DNA of 64,000 nucleotides, from positions 63,484,550 to 63,548,549 of the forward strand of contig RSEF01000001.1 of NCBI GenBank assembly GCA_003993805.1, in the 5' to 3' direction. This document shows positions 40,325 through 52,324 of the stretch, piece after piece. This DNA is from Himantopus leucocephalus. Taxonomy: Eukaryota; Chordata; Aves; Charadriiformes; Recurvirostridae. How positions within the stretch are numbered: position 1 is the first letter of the stretch; each line of letters starts with the position of its first letter. The notes under the pieces are model-generated. The model was not told the origin of the DNA and did not search any database. It was given only the letters and a program-made list of their open reading frames with translations. A program made the position numbers and the translations under genes.

Positions 40325-40514
40325 TTGCAGTGAGACACCACCTGGAGTACTGCATCCAGCTTTGGAGTCCTCANNNNNNNNNNNNNNNNNNNNNNNNNNN
40401 NNNNNNNNNNNNNNNNNNNNNNNNNNNNNNNNNNNNNNNNNNNNNNNNNNNNNNNNNNNNNNNNNNNNNNNNNTCTTTAAGGTCCCTTCCAACCTAAACC
40501 ATTCTATGATTCTA
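40325..40514 (+). mobile_element. CR1 LINE 3' portion interrupted by assembly gap
   Basis: The left piece ends GGAGTACTGCATCCAGCTTT and GGAGTCCTCA, a standard CR1 reverse-transcriptase-proximal sequence. The right piece reads AAGGTCCCTTCCAACCTAAA followed by CCATTCTATGATTCTA, the standard CR1 3' end. The intervening CR1 sequence, normally a few hundred bases, is replaced by N. Orientation is plus. Confidence 0.92.
40374..40473. other. Assembly gap, exactly 100 N
   Basis: This is a run of 100 N, the conventional placeholder for a gap of unknown size. It lies inside a CR1 element, so collapse or mis-joining at a dispersed repeat is the likely cause; true length is probably greater. Confidence 0.97.
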
Positions 40515-42961
40515 ATGAGGTAGAAAATGGTGATTTTTTGATGGCTTTGAAGATTCTAAAAATAATTTTGGCATTTACATTTATCAAGAGCCCGGCTCTC
40601 AGCGTGTGTGGCAAGGTTAGGCAGCTGAGCTGGCAGGGACAGATCTTGCTCTTGGGCAGGGTGTGCTGCTTTCCACTTCCTTTTGCTTCTCAGAGCGCTA
40701 ATGCTCACCTGACCCTTTGAGCCACTTCAGGACATTAAATAGTCAAAGACCATGTATCTATATCTTTTGTTGGGCTAGTTTTTTGCAGGATTGGTGAGCT
40801 GTATCAGTTTACCTACAGGTGAGAATGAAAACTGGGGCCAGCTTTAGGAAGCTGGTGAGACCAGACAAGGAGTGACAATGGAGCAGGGACAGCCCTTCAG
40901 CAGCCACAAGCTGTTAAATTGGTTCAGCCCCTGTCGTGTAACGACACTGAAACAGTCTACCGAGAAAGCAATCATGACCGATTTCTTTAATGGCAGTGCC
41001 CAAGCCATATGCAACAAAGACAACAAAAAGCAATCAACAGCTAATCTCCTTTACAGACAAGCCCACACCAAGCGTGGGATAGAAATAGAAAATGTATTTT
41101 AGCTGTGATTGGCACAGCAGTGGTCAAAAGAGGATCCAGCATGGATCAATCCTAAGCTGTTGAGATGTTGAGGTTTCAAGGAAGATGCATGTTTACATTA
41201 GTATTATTCAAACTTTGTGTAACGTGGGATATTGTGAATTCAATTGTTCTTGGGATGAATAGAAGATCAAGTATTGTCCTTAAACAATGGAACAGTAAAA
41301 ACAACATCTGTGAACTGAGATTTGTAAAAGAATACGACTGTCTCCTTTTTAAGAATGGAGAATGGAAGCAGACAGAATCTATAGCTAAAATTGTTGGAAG
41401 CGTTTTGTTTGCTTAAAGACAGTTGTGGAATACTTGTTCAAGGGTCTTAATAGCTTTTTATTGCTTTACATATTCAGAGCTTCTCCTCAGTCATTGTGGC
41501 TCACTGTTGTAAATGTTTGCAAATCTGGCCACAAGTCTTTCAAGCAGGGCACCCACAAAATGAGCATTATACCCATTTGACTCCAAACAGAAATGTTAAT
41601 AAAAAAAAAAAAAGGCAAATACTATATTAAGAGCACCATGGTAAAGTGAAGTGTCCCAGTGCCCAGAGACTGTGTTCATCATCTTTCCTAACTGTGAAAC
41701 CATCCTTTCTTTTCTTGTTGACCCTTCCTTCATTTGCTACCACCTTTAAATCTTCTGCAAGCAGTGAGATCAAAACCATGTTGATGGAAGCTTTCCTAAA
41801 TAATGGGGTAGGAAAAATACTCAGATATAGCATTTGTCTGAGCGCAATATGCATCTCTAGAATGAAGGCTGCTCCGTATATGTGCTTCTGAAAATGAGAT
41901 CTTAGACCTCTCTTTCTGGAGAGCAGACCTCCAGTTTGGAAATACAACTTTGACACTTCTAGAGGACAGAGCATTGTGGGGCCCTGTTGAAGTGATGCTT
42001 ATACCTATAGGTTACTGGTTTGAATCTGGCCAGTTCAATAAAAATATTTTAATGTGTTCCAAGGTGAAGGATGTGATCCATATATGGTTCCAAAGAATGT
42101 GGCCAATCTCCTTTCCAGCTTGTAGCTCTCGTTTCCCATTTTTGCTCTGTGCTAAGTAGAGAGCTCTTTGGAACAAGTTGTTGAAACAGTGCAGAGTAGC
42201 GGGGCCCTGCTCTCCTTGGGGTCTCCAGGCTGAGGCAGAGGTCAGAATTCTATCATACGTGGTAAACTTGCACAGGTTATTGACAGCCTGCTGTATGTCA
42301 AAGGTTGAAGTTGAATGATTTTTTTCTTTAAAAAAAAAAAAAGCCAACAAACCAACCCTGTTGGGTGTTGGCCATTTTCATGGTTTCTGAATTTGCCCTC
42401 AGTTCTTTTGAAGGCTTGGAGTTTTGGAAAGTAAAGGGAGGGGGAGGAAAGGAAAGGAGATTTAGAGTTTGGAATCCCTGAGGTTGGGAGTCTTATGTGA
42501 CTATCCCCTCCAGAGAAACAACATTACTGTTAAGTTTCTCTTTGTGATAGCCACTTCAGGAGGAAGATGAAACGCTGAATTACATTTGAGAAATGTTGTT
42601 AGGTGTCTGAGATGAAATCATATAACCATGTCTTAGATGTAATAGTAGAATGAGGGAAGAAAGAATTGTTTAGATTAAAAGGGGGAAAAGAAAAGCTGCC
42701 TCAAATTCCTAAAACTCTTTGGAGGTTGTTTTTCTTCCTTTAGACTTTTGTGAGAAAATCTGGGGTCTGTGACCAAGAGGATCTGCATATCCTAACCCGA
42801 GAAAACTGGGTCATGTCACTGGGATTTTATGCCTTTGCCTGTATGCTAGAAATGAAAATATTCTCACCTCCCTTCTTGCACTAAGCAAGCCCCCAAAAGG
42901 TAGGAAAAATGGATTGCCAAAAATAAATCTTTTTTTTTTTTTTTCCCTTGTCTCTCTGCAG

Positions 42962-43015
42962 CAATTCGGCAAAATCCTTGATGTAGAGATAATCTTTAAT
43001 GAGCGTGGCTCGAAG
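42962..43015 (+). CDS. RBFOX2: RBFOX2 exon C: central RRM segment
   Basis: This 54-nt exon (18 codons, phase 0) lies between TTTCCCTTGTCTCTCTGCAG and donor GTAAGT at 43016. It codes QFGKILDVEIIFNERGSK, which runs from the first RRM helix through beta strand 2 to the loop just before RNP1. The residues are those expected for the RBFOX family, and its junction with exon D reconstitutes SK-GFGFVTF. This micro-sized constitutive exon is conserved in length across RBFOX paralogues. Skipping it would keep frame but destroy the RRM fold. Confidence 0.97.
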
Positions 43016-46000
43016 GTAAGTCCTGTTTCTGTACCCGCTTCTCTTGTTTTGATTGCAGAGTAAAAGGCAGTTCATTGCCTAGAGAATGTACTCTGTTAAG
43101 ATCAGCAGGAATTAGTGTGATGGGGGAAGGGAAAAGCTATTTTGGGGACTGTCTCCTGTTCCCTCTGACTCCAGACACTTGAGCATGGTCATTTCTGGGC
43201 AGCATGTACAAATGCTCCTAGACACTCCAGTCTGTAACGTGGGATCAGGTTCCCCAGCCTTTTGAACAAACAGGGAGTCAGTCACTTGAGCCTTCATACC
43301 AACCTGTTCCCATTGCACTAGCAATGGGTGCCCCGTGGGGAAGGCAGGATAAGTTAAAACAGCTTTGTGTGATGGGAGACTAAGAGCAAAGCCTAACCCC
43401 CCCACCCCCCCAACCACATCTCCGTTGCATTAAAATACTTCTATAGAAAAACTGTCATATCTCATATGTGAAAGGATTTTATTTACTCTATTTTTCAGAC
43501 TTACTTGGCACTTCTGAGATACTGACCTTTCATGTTTGAGATATTTGATGCTTAATATAAGCATCCTCATTCCACTTGCCCTGCCCTGTGCGGACCTCTC
43601 CCCACTGAATTTGCATTCACACACCTATTTTCATGTTACAGATATATTAAAAGGGACATTTTGTTGAGGGTTAATGGTAATTTATTTCTCTGGAGATGAG
43701 ATTTCAAATGTTGCTCAGGTCAGCTGCAGAGAGATTCAGTGATCTTTGTCCTAATTGGCAATTGGTTCTCATCACATAACCAGTATCACCACAATGACAA
43801 ATTGATGTGATTCTCTCTCTGCCCAGGAGGTTCAGCACTGGAATAGCAGGGAGTTTTGCAGGTCAGGAGCGAGGTGCATTGCCAAAGCTCTATGGGGGAA
43901 GCTTGCACAGTGCATGTCTATACTCTGCTTGACTTAATCAATGCTAAGATTCCCATTTTCAATTAAAACAAAATTTCCCTCCTCCCCCCACACACGTGTG
44001 TGCACATGTGTGCATGCACACGAGATTTTGAAGTTGCAATTCAGCTAAGCAGTTTTGGTTTAGAGTCTATATGCCTTTCACTTGGAATTGAGGTTCACGG
44101 TCTTAAGGTGGCCTCTTTGCTTCAACATGTATTCCGGGGTATGTTCATGTTCAGAGCCCTCTGCAGATTTCCACCCACGTTGCCCAAGATGCATTCTGAA
44201 ATTCTTCAGTCTCTGTATTAGCTGGAAACCAGAAAGCGGTTGATCTGTATACAAAAGAAATGAGTTAGCCCTTTCTCCATCCTTTGTTTGTGCTTAACAC
44301 CATGTTTTTGTTTTGTTTTGTTTTTTTAATAAGACAGTCTGAGCAAGTAAATGTCTATATGGCTTAGTTTAGAGAGTTTTACTTCCCTGTGTGGATAAAA
44401 ATCTATACACTGTACCAAAACAACCAGCTATGCTGAGTTTGTAAATATTTATTCTGCTCTCTGCTGTTCTTCTGATATTTATAGGCCAGAGCTATCTGTG
44501 AATTAGTCTTGATTTTAGTAATTTCTGTTTGGCTTTGGGAATAGCCTCTGGCCTCTATCAAATCCCTACTTGTTTGGATGTAATTGCAAAAGAAAGAACA
44601 AAAATAACTGGCCTGGCAAAGTGGTGAGCTCTATCCTTCATCCCCCACTGCCTGTGCTTTCCAGAACAGTGTTTTCCTCTACACACATGAACTTCTCTCT
44701 CTCTTCCCCCATCCATACAGCCCTGTATTAAATGCCTATGGCTGCCCTTTCCCTTCTAGGCAATGGTAATGTTGGAGGCTCTCTGTGATGACTTGATTTA
44801 TGGCTATGAAAAGTACCTTCTTGTGCAGTTGTTAAAGCCCAAGGCTTCTTTCTGGTTTTCAGTTAAAAGTTATTGCTGAAGAGTTCCTTGACAAATTTTA
44901 TCCCGAACCCTTAATAAATATATGAAAAAAGAAAGCGATCCAAAGAGATGTTCTTCCAGTCCTTGACCATGCAGTTTTCTACTGCTTTTTTGTCATCTTA
45001 CTGCAAAAAGCAGTTACAAAACTGATAGCCTGTGTGAGGGATGGGGCAGAATCTGAACAGAATGAGAAAACACCCAAAGAGTAATTTTGTGGTATTTTTG
45101 CATCCTTCTCCACCCACCCAAATTAATTCCTGTTTTAAAAAGAATGCAAGATTATTCCTGCTTAGCATGAAAATGGGAGGCCCCAGTGTTTGAGTGGGGT
45201 GTAGCTGCACGAAGCACTTGGTATTCACATAATAACGGAAAAACAACAGTTTGGTGATCTGATGGTGAAGCAAAGGAAATGGATCTTTCTGGAGGCCACT
45301 CACTCACTCTTGGGTTCTTCCTCCACCTTAGGAAAAAAAAACCAACAATCTGAATGCATTTTCCTGCCCTGTGGTTTCCATTCTAATCTAATGATATGAA
45401 ACCTCTTTCTCTTCTTCTCCTCCTCCTCTCTCTTGGGAATCCGAAAGCAGATGCTCCTGCTGCCTGCCTTGTGCTGTGTTCTCAATGCTCCCTTCCCTTC
45501 CCCGGGTTCCTAAGGGTTGTAGAGTTTTGTGTATATGTTTTGTAAATATTTCAAAAGGTACAGTGGTAAATCTCAGACTGCCCTGGGTTCACCCCCACCC
45601 AGTGTATGATGGGGTTGAGCAGCGCTTTGTCCCTGCCGAGCTGTGGCAGATCTCTGCTGGGATCACTCCAGTGCTGGTTGTAGGAGGGACTGGAGGAAGC
45701 GTGTGGGTTGCATTCTTCCTTTTGAATCCACCTGAGATGACCAGGTAGTTTTCTTTGACAGCTTGGGGGAACTATATCAAACTGGCTGCATCTTCAGGAT
45801 CTCTGTGTATTTAGGAAGTCTGGTGACCAAAAAGAGAGCAGCGTGTGTCCGTCACAGCCACCTCGCACCTCAGGTTCTTGCATTTGGCTTAGGAAATGTT
45901 ATTTGTTGACTTTCTGTATCACAGCAGAATAGGAGGCAGTTAATAATTAGTTTTGCTGGTTCTCCTGTCAAAGCAATGTGAATTCTTGTTTCCTAACTCA

Positions 46001-49000
46001 ATTTCTGCCCCGATTCAATCTGTTTAGTAGGATTATATGGGCCCTGGTAGACTTCACACTGATACTGCTTTGCTACATATGAGAAACAAGATACAAACTT
46101 CAAACATCTCTTGAATTTCATTTTGTTTTATTCTTGTTTAATAGAATGACATCAGTCTTCCCTTGATGTGTTTGGGTTTTTTTTCTTGCTTCCAGGAAAC
46201 TAGCTGTTTGTTTCCTTTATCCTGTTTACCATTACATTTCTAGTTCTGACCTGTGTAAGTGCCTTTAAATAGCATTCTGCTCATGGTTGTAGTTTACCGT
46301 GCACTTCACTGAACTGTGAATAAAACACCTCCAGAGGAAGTCGAGAGAGAGGATTCCTGCTCCTTTTGTTAGTGGAGATACATCCTCTAGATGCATATTT
46401 TGGCACTGTTGTGCTGAACTGAACAAGTGGACATATTTGCAGAATTAATGCAGTCTGCCTGCGTAACGAGTACCCTATGGCATTTGTAAAGCTGCAGGGG
46501 AAGGGAATCCAAGCTCTTTGCTCATCAGCTGCGTACCGTGTGGCATTCCAAGATGTGCCCTCAATGACATTCAGAGACCAAGAGTGCGTAAGCACACAGC
46601 AAAATCTTGGCTCAAGAGGGAGCATTTTTTTTTTTGTTTTAGATTTTTAAATGGTAAGAGTTCATATTAGAGCAGATTGCAAGCTCGTGGTTTCAGGATG
46701 GTGTAAGTTTGTCCCTCACAGCCTTCCACTTGGGAGACCCAGATCTCCAAGTTCTTGTATAGGGCTAAAGTGTCTAGAAATGCTTCATATTTGATTTAAA
46801 AATTGGTTGTATAGTAGCTTAAGTCTTGTCTTCACAAAGGCATTGCATCTATTAGTGAGTGGAGTTCTGTAAGTAAACCTGTGCTAACTAAGAGCTTGTG
46901 CAGAAAGCTGTGTCAACACTTAGGGGTTTTTTGTTTGCAGTTAACTGTAGGTTAAGATAAGAATATGAATTGAGGTTTTGATAACTGTGCCTAAAAGACT
47001 GTACGTTTGCATGTGCATTTATTTCTTCTTTGAATGGATTAGGTGCTTTGAGTTGAGCCACTCTTGTTCTGGACTTAGTTGCCTTGCCACTCAATGAAAT
47101 AGATACAACCCCTTGTTACATAAAATAAATTAGAGGCCTTATTTTAATTGTAATTCTATTTTTATAATTTTTGTTCAGATGTCATCAGTTAAGCCAGAAA
47201 TACAAATAGTGTTATTAACACAAAGAGGCTTAATAACAAATTAAGTACCAGCGACCTGCATCGCTTTCTCAGGTCACCAAATCCCTTTATAATGCCACAG
47301 GCATGAGGGAGACATGACCTCTGTCCCTTTATCCTAGTTCAGTGAAGTACAGTTTTACGCCTTCAGCGCTGCGATGCTAAACTAATGACTTAAATTAGTC
47401 CATACACCGAACTGGTTTATTTAAACTTGAATAATTAAGGCTGAAGTTGATGGCTTGATAGTGTAAGCTGATTTACTGCTCCTGTGGGAGCGCCTTCCCA
47501 GTAGTCCTTGCTTCACTGTATAGGGAGTTGAATCCAGGGTGCTAAATTAGCAAAAAAATGATGCAGCAGGGAGAGAGAGAGAAATGAGCTTGTCTTCTGC
47601 CAGTTTAGCTAGTTGAACTCTCAGACCACACAATAAGATCCACGGTCAATCTGAGGCGGGGAGGAGGAGGAGGAGCAGGAGCACACAACCAGGGACGATG
47701 CCAGGGCGGTGAAGCCCCTGACCTGAGTTGGCTCTGGCTGAGCTGGCCGGGCTCCCGCCATTCCCTCCTGGTTTTGGAGGAAGGACTGGCACTGGAGCAA
47801 CACAACAAGCTGGATTGGAGAAATGATCCAGCTTAAAAATAGCCTTGCAGGTTTGGGGGTTTTTTGGTTTGTTTTTTTTTTGGGTGGGTGGTTTGTGGTT
47901 TTTTTTGAAGATACATTTATGGTTTTTTAGCCAGATTAATTCCTGCGTCTGGTTGACCAGATTGCACAGGTACAGGGACAGGTGCTTTATGTGTATGTGG
48001 CTTAATGCACTCCCAAGTGCGGCACGGGGGCGGGGAGGAGCTGGAAGAGCTGCTGAAGTGGCAGCAGCTTAGTTTACGCTGATTCCCTCACCAATTTGAA
48101 GTGTGCGTTTGTGTGTGTAACTTCAATAATGTGTTTCTGAATTTCGTGCTGTGTTTCTGTCAGTGCATTCAGTCCTGCTCATCTCAGGTGGATTATAGCT
48201 GAAACCCTCCTACTCTCTCCAAATGCCTTGGAAACAGGTAGCCTAAACTGCTGTCTCCTTGGCCGTTTTTCCAGCCTCCTAAAAGTTTGTTTATTGCGGA
48301 AATAAGGAGCGGGGAAAAAAAATTGGTTAAAAACAAGCATGCTGCAGTGGTACAAGGCAAAGATGCTGCTGCTGAGGTGACTGGTCTAAACTCTCTGACA
48401 AATGAAGGGTTAACAATGCATGGATTTCGAGGGGCTCTGTTTAGTTTCCTTTGGTTTTCTTTTTTTTATTTTACTTTATTTTATTTTTTTTGTTGTTTTT
48501 TTGTTTAATTTCTGTGTTCTGGCCACACCCAGGAGAACCGTCTGCTTTTGATTTCTCCCTTTACGGTTACATGGTAAATTTTCTTTCTCATTCTTCAGAG
48601 ATGGAAACGTTCAATTATATATACATTTATAATTTTTTTTTTCACTGCTCATCATGTTGCTTGTTATTTATTGCAGAGTCTGAGGCCAGACTAAAAGGGT
48701 GGCAGTTACTCGGTCTCTTCAGGCCCTTTGAAAAAAACCTTTGGGTAAAAAGGGGTTAGTCTGGCACTGCAAATTGCTCACCAGTCCTAAATATGTTTGC
48801 TTGGGGTTATTTAGTGTTCACTGGGTACACTGAGGCTTAAACGTATTTTCTGCTTGGGAGAAGTTCCTGGCAGTTGCTGGTGGAGAGGAATTGTTGGTTG
48901 TCATAACAACCTTATTAAACCCAAGCTATTTGTATAATCTAAATTTTGGAAACCTTAAGTCTTTTTTTAACCAGGATTGTGTCTTCCCTTCTTCAGGCTC

Positions 49001-50560
49001 CGTAGCTACTAATACGGAGCAAACCAGTACCTGCTGTAACACTAAGCTAGTAAATATTGGGTATCTGCTGCCTCTTTTCTTTCTTTTTTTTTTTTTTTTG
49101 GTTGTTTTTCCCCAAGAGCAAATCAACCTTGGGAGGGAAAACTGAGAATTGTTTGTTGTATATGTATTTAGGTACAAATTAATCCCTATTCTTTACAGGT
49201 CATCTGTGAGAAGGAATTAAAGTTATATGTGTGTGCTTTTTTTCTTTCCCACATCAAAAATATGTATATGTATTGCTAGTTTCTAAACTTAGAAGTAACA
49301 AAAATGTCAAGCGTGGCTCACCTGTTTTTCCTGATGAAAATCTGAATGTCTAAGATGCATTAAGAAGACAAACCAAGGGGGCACAAATACTCGTTCTGCC
49401 ATAGTTAACTATGTAAAGTGTTAATTCAGCATTGACATTAAATGGTTCTCAGCAAAGACAGTTGCACAAGCTAAGGACTGATATGTCAATAAAAATTGTG
49501 GTTAACTAGTTATGTTGTTCAGAATCAGATTAATTCTGTTTTAATTCACATTGTTAATTATTTTCATATAGTCTGCATGTGGATTGTACCCTACCTTGAG
49601 TTAACATTAAAAATAGTGAAAATTCCTAATCAGTTTAAAGATATTTAATGATAATGGGGTTTTTAAAATCCCATACAGACTTCACTAATTGCAAACAAAT
49701 GTGAATTAAAATAGTCTTAGTTTGGTTCTCGCCTGCACAGATTAATGCCTAAAAAATTACCTTCCGTCTGCTCTCCAGCTTTCAGTTCACATCATCACCG
49801 AAGACATAGATTTCACTCGGTCTCCACAGGCTTGTCTAGAACAAACAGAAACTTTAATGTAAAAAGAGAAGAGGGAAATAGAGATTCCTGTTGCAGTCTT
49901 TACCTCGCCTCCTCCCCCAACCTTTTAAAGATGCTTTTTTCCCCATTATATAGAACCAGAGGGAAAGGTGTTGCTGTGTTTCTCAGTCTTGCCTTTCTCT
50001 GCATGGGTTCTTTGAAGCGGACACGATACCCTGTCCCTTCATAATCAGCTTTGGTGTTACACCCCCTGCACCCCCCTGGTTTCCTGCAACATATTTCAGA
50101 GTTACATGCGGTTGGGCTGTTTTATTAGCCCCGATCTCTTGTAGCTCCAGTTTTAATTCATTTAAACAGAAAACTTTTATGCTGTTCTGAAAAAGGCATC
50201 AGTTTGTTATTTATACAGCTTTTTATTTATAGCTGAAGAAATGAAATTATCTGAAGCTTTAGATTATTGGGTTGGAGCCCAAAGGAGCGCTCTCTTTGAT
50301 CTCAACATTGCAGTACTTGGCTAAGTTCTTTTATTATTGCTGTTAAGGGGGGAGGGGGGGAAGGAAATAAAAAAAGCTGTATTTTACAAATATGTAACAG
50401 TTTTGTGCTGGAAACCTAGCTGTGGATGATAAAGGCCAGCATGTGCAAACGGCTTGGGCTTTTTAAAATTAGTATTGTAAAGACCTTTTAAAAGCACTTG
50501 AAGAATGATGGCTTGCTTGTGTCTTGTTGCTAACAGTGCTTAGAAATCATGATGCTGCTT

Positions 50561-50584
50561 NGGGGGGGGGGGGGGGGGGGGGGG
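50561..50584. repeat. N plus 23-base poly-G run
   Basis: A single N at 50561 is followed by 23 consecutive G and then AGTGGGGAGG. Such a tract can form G-quadruplex DNA/RNA in the sense strand, but the adjoining N suggests the length is uncertain. Confidence 0.9.
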
Positions 50585-51554
50585 AGTGGGGAGGAGCAGT
50601 CCATACATACCTACCCCGAGCTGCACGGAGGGGGCCACGAGGCTGGCATGCCATTTCCCTGACAAGGCATAGCTGTAGATCACTCCCATCACCTTGCTCT
50701 CCGGTTAATATCAGGAGTTTCCATTGCATCAAGTGCAAGTTTTGTTCCTCCTGCTCCTGAGGGTATCAGAGCCAGCAGAGATTTCTCTCTGTATATCAAA
50801 CTGATATTAGCTTAATACCAAGCCACAGGAGCCAATCACTCTTCTCCTGTTCTTAAGATACCCTAAAAGCAGAATGCAACAAAGCTTTGTTTGGCCCTGC
50901 TCCCCGTAATGGCATGAAGAATCTCTCGTCACAGTTGTCTGTAATAAGATACCATTTTTTCCTAGTTAAAATCCTGATTCACTTAGTCATATTGGCTCTG
51001 CGTTAACATCAGTGCACACATCTCCATGGAAGGAAGCATGGTCTTGTACCCTGCCCTATTACGCGACAGCATGAGGTGGCAGCAGCATGAGCATGTAGGT
51101 CGGACATGTTGCATGTGCCATCATGGATGCGGTAAACCTGAAAAGGGACATTTTTTAGTAGTCCTCGAACCTTTGTGGTTGCTCCAAGCAGAGCACATCA
51201 ATTTTTCTCGAACTTCATGGTCTAACTACACAGAGGTTTGTTACCGTCCACGGCGTAGAGGTTGCCATCTCAGAACAAAGCCAAGTATGATGGGGTAGTG
51301 GCATGGGAGGGAGGTAGCAGTAGGTCAGCAGTGTCAAACAAAACCTGCCTTTACCAATGAATTGGTATTTAGGTGTTCAGATTTACACTCAAGTCCAACA
51401 CAGTACTTATAGGAAAAAATTTGCAACTAGAATATGTGATACTCTTAAGTCTTCATGTTAAATAATGTTTATTTGATGGTGCCACCTAGAAGCCCTGCTT
51501 ACTTCCAGGGCCTCGTGTTATTAGGGAAGTTACAGGCGTAGGATTAGACATGAG

Positions 51555-51745
51555 CTGTGCCCCGAAGAGCTTACAAGGGATGATTTACAAACAGCCCTTC
51601 CTCTCAGCAGTTTTCTAAGGTAGGTAATTATTATTGTCTCCATTTTACAGGTGGGAAAAGCAAGGTTCAGTGTTTGATTTGCCCAAAGCTTCGCAGAATT
51701 CCTGGTGCCAGGCATGAACTCAGATCGCTGCTCGCTCTCATAGCA
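51555..51745 (+). mobile_element. MIR-like SINE remnant
   Basis: The segment has the MIR/L2-type 3' landmarks in order. A CCCGAAGAGCTTACAAGG block comes first, then ATTATTATTGTCTCCATTTT with ACAGGTGGGAAA, then GATTTGCCCAAAGCTTCGCA and a GGCATGAACTCAGATC ending. These parallel the consensus 'attatccccattttacagatggggaaactgagg...cttgcccaaggtcac'. It is heavily mutated, as expected for a pre-avian insertion. Confidence 0.72.
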
Positions 51746-52072
51746 GTTTCTCAAGAGAACGAAGTGCTGCTCAGTGTCTATGTCCTGTACTGTGTCTGGG
51801 GCGGGCGGCGGTCCTGTAAAGCATGTGTGTTAATTCGCAGAGGGGAGAGAAGCCCTGCTTGGGATTGACCAGGTTGCCTATGTTGGAGCAGGGTTTAGTG
51901 TTTTTAAACAAACAAAACAAAACAAAAAAATTGTCTCGAGTAACTTTGTACTTCTTTTTTGGTCTGGCCTCAATTGCTTTTATGTTTTCTTTTTTTAAAT
52001 TACTCTTATTATTCTTATTATGATTACAGTTCCTTTATTTTATCAAATTTAATTTCTGTCATTTATGAAACA

Positions 52073-52221
52073 TGCATGAACCAACAATGTGACTCTAGGA
52101 GGTTATTGCTGAGTTGTGCTGATGTCGATTTCATACTGTGATATTTTTTCTCTATTTACCTAGAGATCAGTATTTCAATATATAACGATGTGCATGTTTT
52201 CCCCCCTTCTCCCGCTGCATG
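52073..52221 (+). promoter_or_regulatory. RBFOX2: Three TGCATG (RBFOX) sites upstream of exon D
   Basis: TGCATG occurs at 52073-52078, 52191-52196 and 52216-52221, the last only three bases before the intron's final base. This hexamer is the high-affinity site for RBFOX proteins. Family knowledge: binding upstream of, or at, an acceptor represses the exon, and RBFOX1/2 repress inclusion of this same 93-nt exon. The sites seen here fit that negative autoregulation. Confidence 0.8.
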
Positions 52222-52224
52222 CAG

Positions 52225-52317
52225 GGATTCGGGTTCGTAACTTTCGAGAATAGTGCTGATGCAGACAGGGCCAGGGAGAAATTACACGGCACCGTGGTAG
52301 AGGGCCGTAAAATCGAG
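52225..52317 (+). CDS. RBFOX2: RBFOX2 exon D: RNP1 exon, autoregulated cassette
   Basis: This 93-nt exon (31 codons, phase 0) codes [20 protein letters not shown] then [18 protein letters not shown] is RNP1, whose two Phe residues stack on the RNA bases in RBFOX proteins; the remainder is helix 2 and the strand after it. Skipping keeps the frame and yields the RRM-deleted, dominant-negative form known for RBFOX1/2. The acceptor CTGCATGCAG carries an RBFOX site. The donor GAG|GTGCATGT is weak (GTGCAT rather than GTAAGT) and also contains TGCATG. Both features fit regulated skipping. Confidence 0.97.
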
Positions 52318-52318
52318 G

Positions 52319-52324
52319 TGCATG
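52319..52324 (+). promoter_or_regulatory. RBFOX2: TGCATG overlapping the exon D donor
   Basis: The intron begins GTGCATGTCT, so an RBFOX hexamer starts at intron position +2. A bound RBFOX protein would compete directly with U1 snRNP base pairing. The deviation from GTAAGT is itself part of the binding site. Confidence 0.7.

Larger units (their letters stand above)
29329..42961 (+). other. RBFOX2: RBFOX2 intron B-C (about 13.6 kb)
   Basis: This is the largest complete intron in the window. It contains one well-preserved CR1 3' end (30.55-31.44 kb), a long degraded CR1 relative (33.1-35.2 kb), a third CR1 interrupted by the assembly gap (40.3-40.5 kb) and A/T-rich unique sequence. The acceptor is a long T-tract ending CTCTCTGCAG. 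Short open frames here are repeat-derived or random. Confidence 0.9.
43016..52224 (+). other. RBFOX2: RBFOX2 intron C-D (about 9.2 kb)
   Basis: The intron holds an AC/GT-rich stretch near 43988-44022 that includes a TGCATG (44011-44016). A GC-rich 47640-47800 region, T-rich tracts at 47860-47890 and 48450-48500, the 23-G tract at 50562, a MIR-like SINE at 51.6 kb and two TGCATG sites just upstream of exon D complete the contents. No further exon was recognised. Confidence 0.9.

Noticed and set aside
41165..41416. 83-codon plus-strand open frame in intron B-C
   Set aside because: No splice sites in frame with RBFOX2, no recognised motif, and no codon bias visible. Considered random or part of an unidentified old repeat.
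43988..44022. Purine-pyrimidine alternating CACACGTGTGTGCACATG stretch as possible Z-DNA or regulatory element
   Set aside because: It is a short degenerate microsatellite. The TGCATG in it is nearly 1 kb from exon C and likely a by-product of the repeat.
48409..48424. GGTTAACAATGCATGG, sharing its first 12 bases with the start of exon E
   Set aside because: Similarity stops after 12 bases, there is no acceptor before it, and it does not encode the exon E peptide. It is treated as coincidence, although it contains a TGCATG.
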